A stretch of DNA of 5,359 nt from Ignavibacteria bacterium (lineage in GTDB: Bacteria > Bacteroidota > Ignavibacteria > Tepidaquicellales > OLB5): NCBI GenBank assembly GCA_027492415.1, contig JAPUEV010000376.1, forward strand, positions 1-5,359, read 5' to 3'. The position numbers and the translations under genes were made by a program. Below the pieces are notes generated by a model. It did no database searches, was not told where the DNA came from, and saw only the letters and a program-made list of their open reading frames with translations. This document shows, one piece after another, positions 4,743 through 5,359 of the stretch (position 1 is the stretch's first letter; each line of letters starts with the position of its first letter).

Positions 4743-5359
4743 ATGAAAACACTAGAAGAAAAAAAATCACAAAAAACCTGCTGCGGACCCGACTGCTGCA
4801 GCGATGAAACAAACGATACTGCTGTACTTGAAACAGATCTCACAAAAGAAAAAACAGAAGAAGAGCTCAAACAGATAGTAAAAGAACAATACTCACAAAT
4901 AGCTCTTCAGTCAAAAGAACAAAATGAATCATCCTGCTGCGGCTCAACTTCAGCATGCTGTGGTGATAACACAACATTCACAATTATGGCTGATGAATAC
5001 AAAAACCTGAAAGGCTACAATCCGGATGCTGATCTTGGCTTAGGCTGCGGTCTGCCAACGGAATTCGCCAGGATAAAACCGGGAGATACAGTCGTTGATC
5101 TCGGTTCAGGTGCAGGAAATGATTGCTTCGTTGCACGGGCCGAGGCAGGTGAAAAGGGGAGGGTTATAGGAATTGATATGACCCCTGCAATGGTGGATAA
5201 AGCTAAAGCAAATGAAGCAAAGCTTGGTTTTACCAATGTCGAATTCCAATTATCAGAAATAGAGAACATGCCCGTTGCCGATAATACCGCAGATGTAGTT
5301 GTAAGCAACTGTGTTATGAACCTTATTCCGAATAAAGTAAACGCTTTCAGGGAAGTGTA
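4743..5359 (+). CDS. arsM: Arsenite S-adenosylmethionine methyltransferase ArsM, 3' end missing
   Basis: The first 205 residues are present and the frame is open at the window edge; the full enzyme is usually about 260-350. It methylates arsenite to mono- and dimethylated species using S-adenosylmethionine. The Rossmann motif I is VVDLGSGAGND (117-127), with GIDMTPAMVDKAK as motif II. The arsenic-binding cysteines are represented by the N-terminal SSCCGSTSACCG (C65, C66, C72, C73), C102 in LGLGCGLPTEFARIKPGD, and C190 in SNCVMNL; the last two match the conserved ArsM cysteines equivalent to C72 and C174 of the algal enzyme. The fourth conserved cysteine would lie past the window. Unusually, an extra TCCGPDCC cluster (C13, C14, C18, C19) precedes a charged helical stretch before the normal N-terminus. 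The ATG at 4743 has no Shine-Dalgarno and follows AATAATA. It lies downstream of the second arsR and a hairpin, and is probably co-regulated with that gene. Confidence 0.93.
   Translation, partial: MKTLEEKKSQKTCCGPDCCSDETNDTAVLETDLTKEKTEEELKQIVKEQYSQIALQSKEQNESSCCGSTSACCGDNTTFTIMADEYKNLKGYNPDADLGLGCGLPTEFARIKPGDTVVDLGSGAGNDCFVARAEAGEKGRVIGIDMTPAMVDKAKANEAKLGFTNVEFQLSEIENMPVADNTADVVVSNCVMNLIPNKVNAFREV

Noticed and set aside
5015..5308. Minus-strand 97-residue reading frame opposite arsM
   Set aside because: The plus-strand frame has unmistakable SAM-binding and arsenic-binding motifs; the antisense frame is a composition shadow.

Overview
The window is an arsenic-resistance (ars) gene cluster, preceded by the tail of an unrelated homocysteine methyltransferase-family gene. 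Composition is AT-rich. Several genes lack a clear Shine-Dalgarno, two proteins have lipoprotein signal peptides, and the protein style (notably the second ArsR with its DCVCG and CYC motifs) resembles the Bacteroidota/Ignavibacteriota side of the FCB group. That placement is inferred from familiarity with these protein families; no phylogenetic marker is present.

Layout. Bases 1-211 (+) hold the C-terminal 69 residues of a homocysteine S-methyltransferase-family protein. A REP-like palindrome at 218-237 follows. Bases 418-870 (+) encode a thioredoxin-coupled, LMW-phosphatase-fold arsenate reductase, ArsC. Reading leftward on the minus strand from 4153 to 846 is a compact six-gene unit: an ArsR repressor with a TTG start (4153-3806), an ArsP/DUF318-type permease (3757-2780), an ArsF-like CxxC lipoprotein (2778-2212), a TM0996/MTH895-type mini-thioredoxin (2195-1959), a second thioredoxin-fold lipoprotein (1956-1549) and a CcdA-like/ArsG-like membrane protein (1547-846). 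Gaps inside the last five genes are 1, 16, 2 and 1 bases. The end of this unit overlaps the end of arsC tail to tail by 25 bases. On the other side of a 185-base divergent regulatory region, a second and different ArsR (4339-4665, +) leads, across an intergenic hairpin, into arsM, an arsenite S-adenosylmethionine methyltransferase that runs off the window at 5359.

How they may work together. ArsC reduces arsenate to arsenite, and ArsM methylates arsenite to methylated trivalent species. The ArsP-type permease is of the family known to export methylarsenite. The three consecutive thioredoxin-fold proteins (CTSC, CPKC and CVPC motifs) plus a CcdA-type membrane protein look like a complete transmembrane dithiol relay, with one predicted cytoplasmic and two predicted membrane-anchored exported partners. 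Their resemblance to the ArsF and ArsG families of Bacteroides suggests handling of organoarsenicals, including aromatic ones, but the exact reaction cannot be read from sequence.

Regulation. A perfect 20-base palindrome (4159-4178) sits 5 bases upstream of the TTG start of the minus-strand arsR. A different, imperfect 20-base palindrome (4302-4321) sits just upstream of the plus-strand arsR ribosome binding site. This suggests two separate self-repressing circuits in one intergenic region. No Acr3 or ArsB arsenite pump is visible; one may lie beyond arsM.
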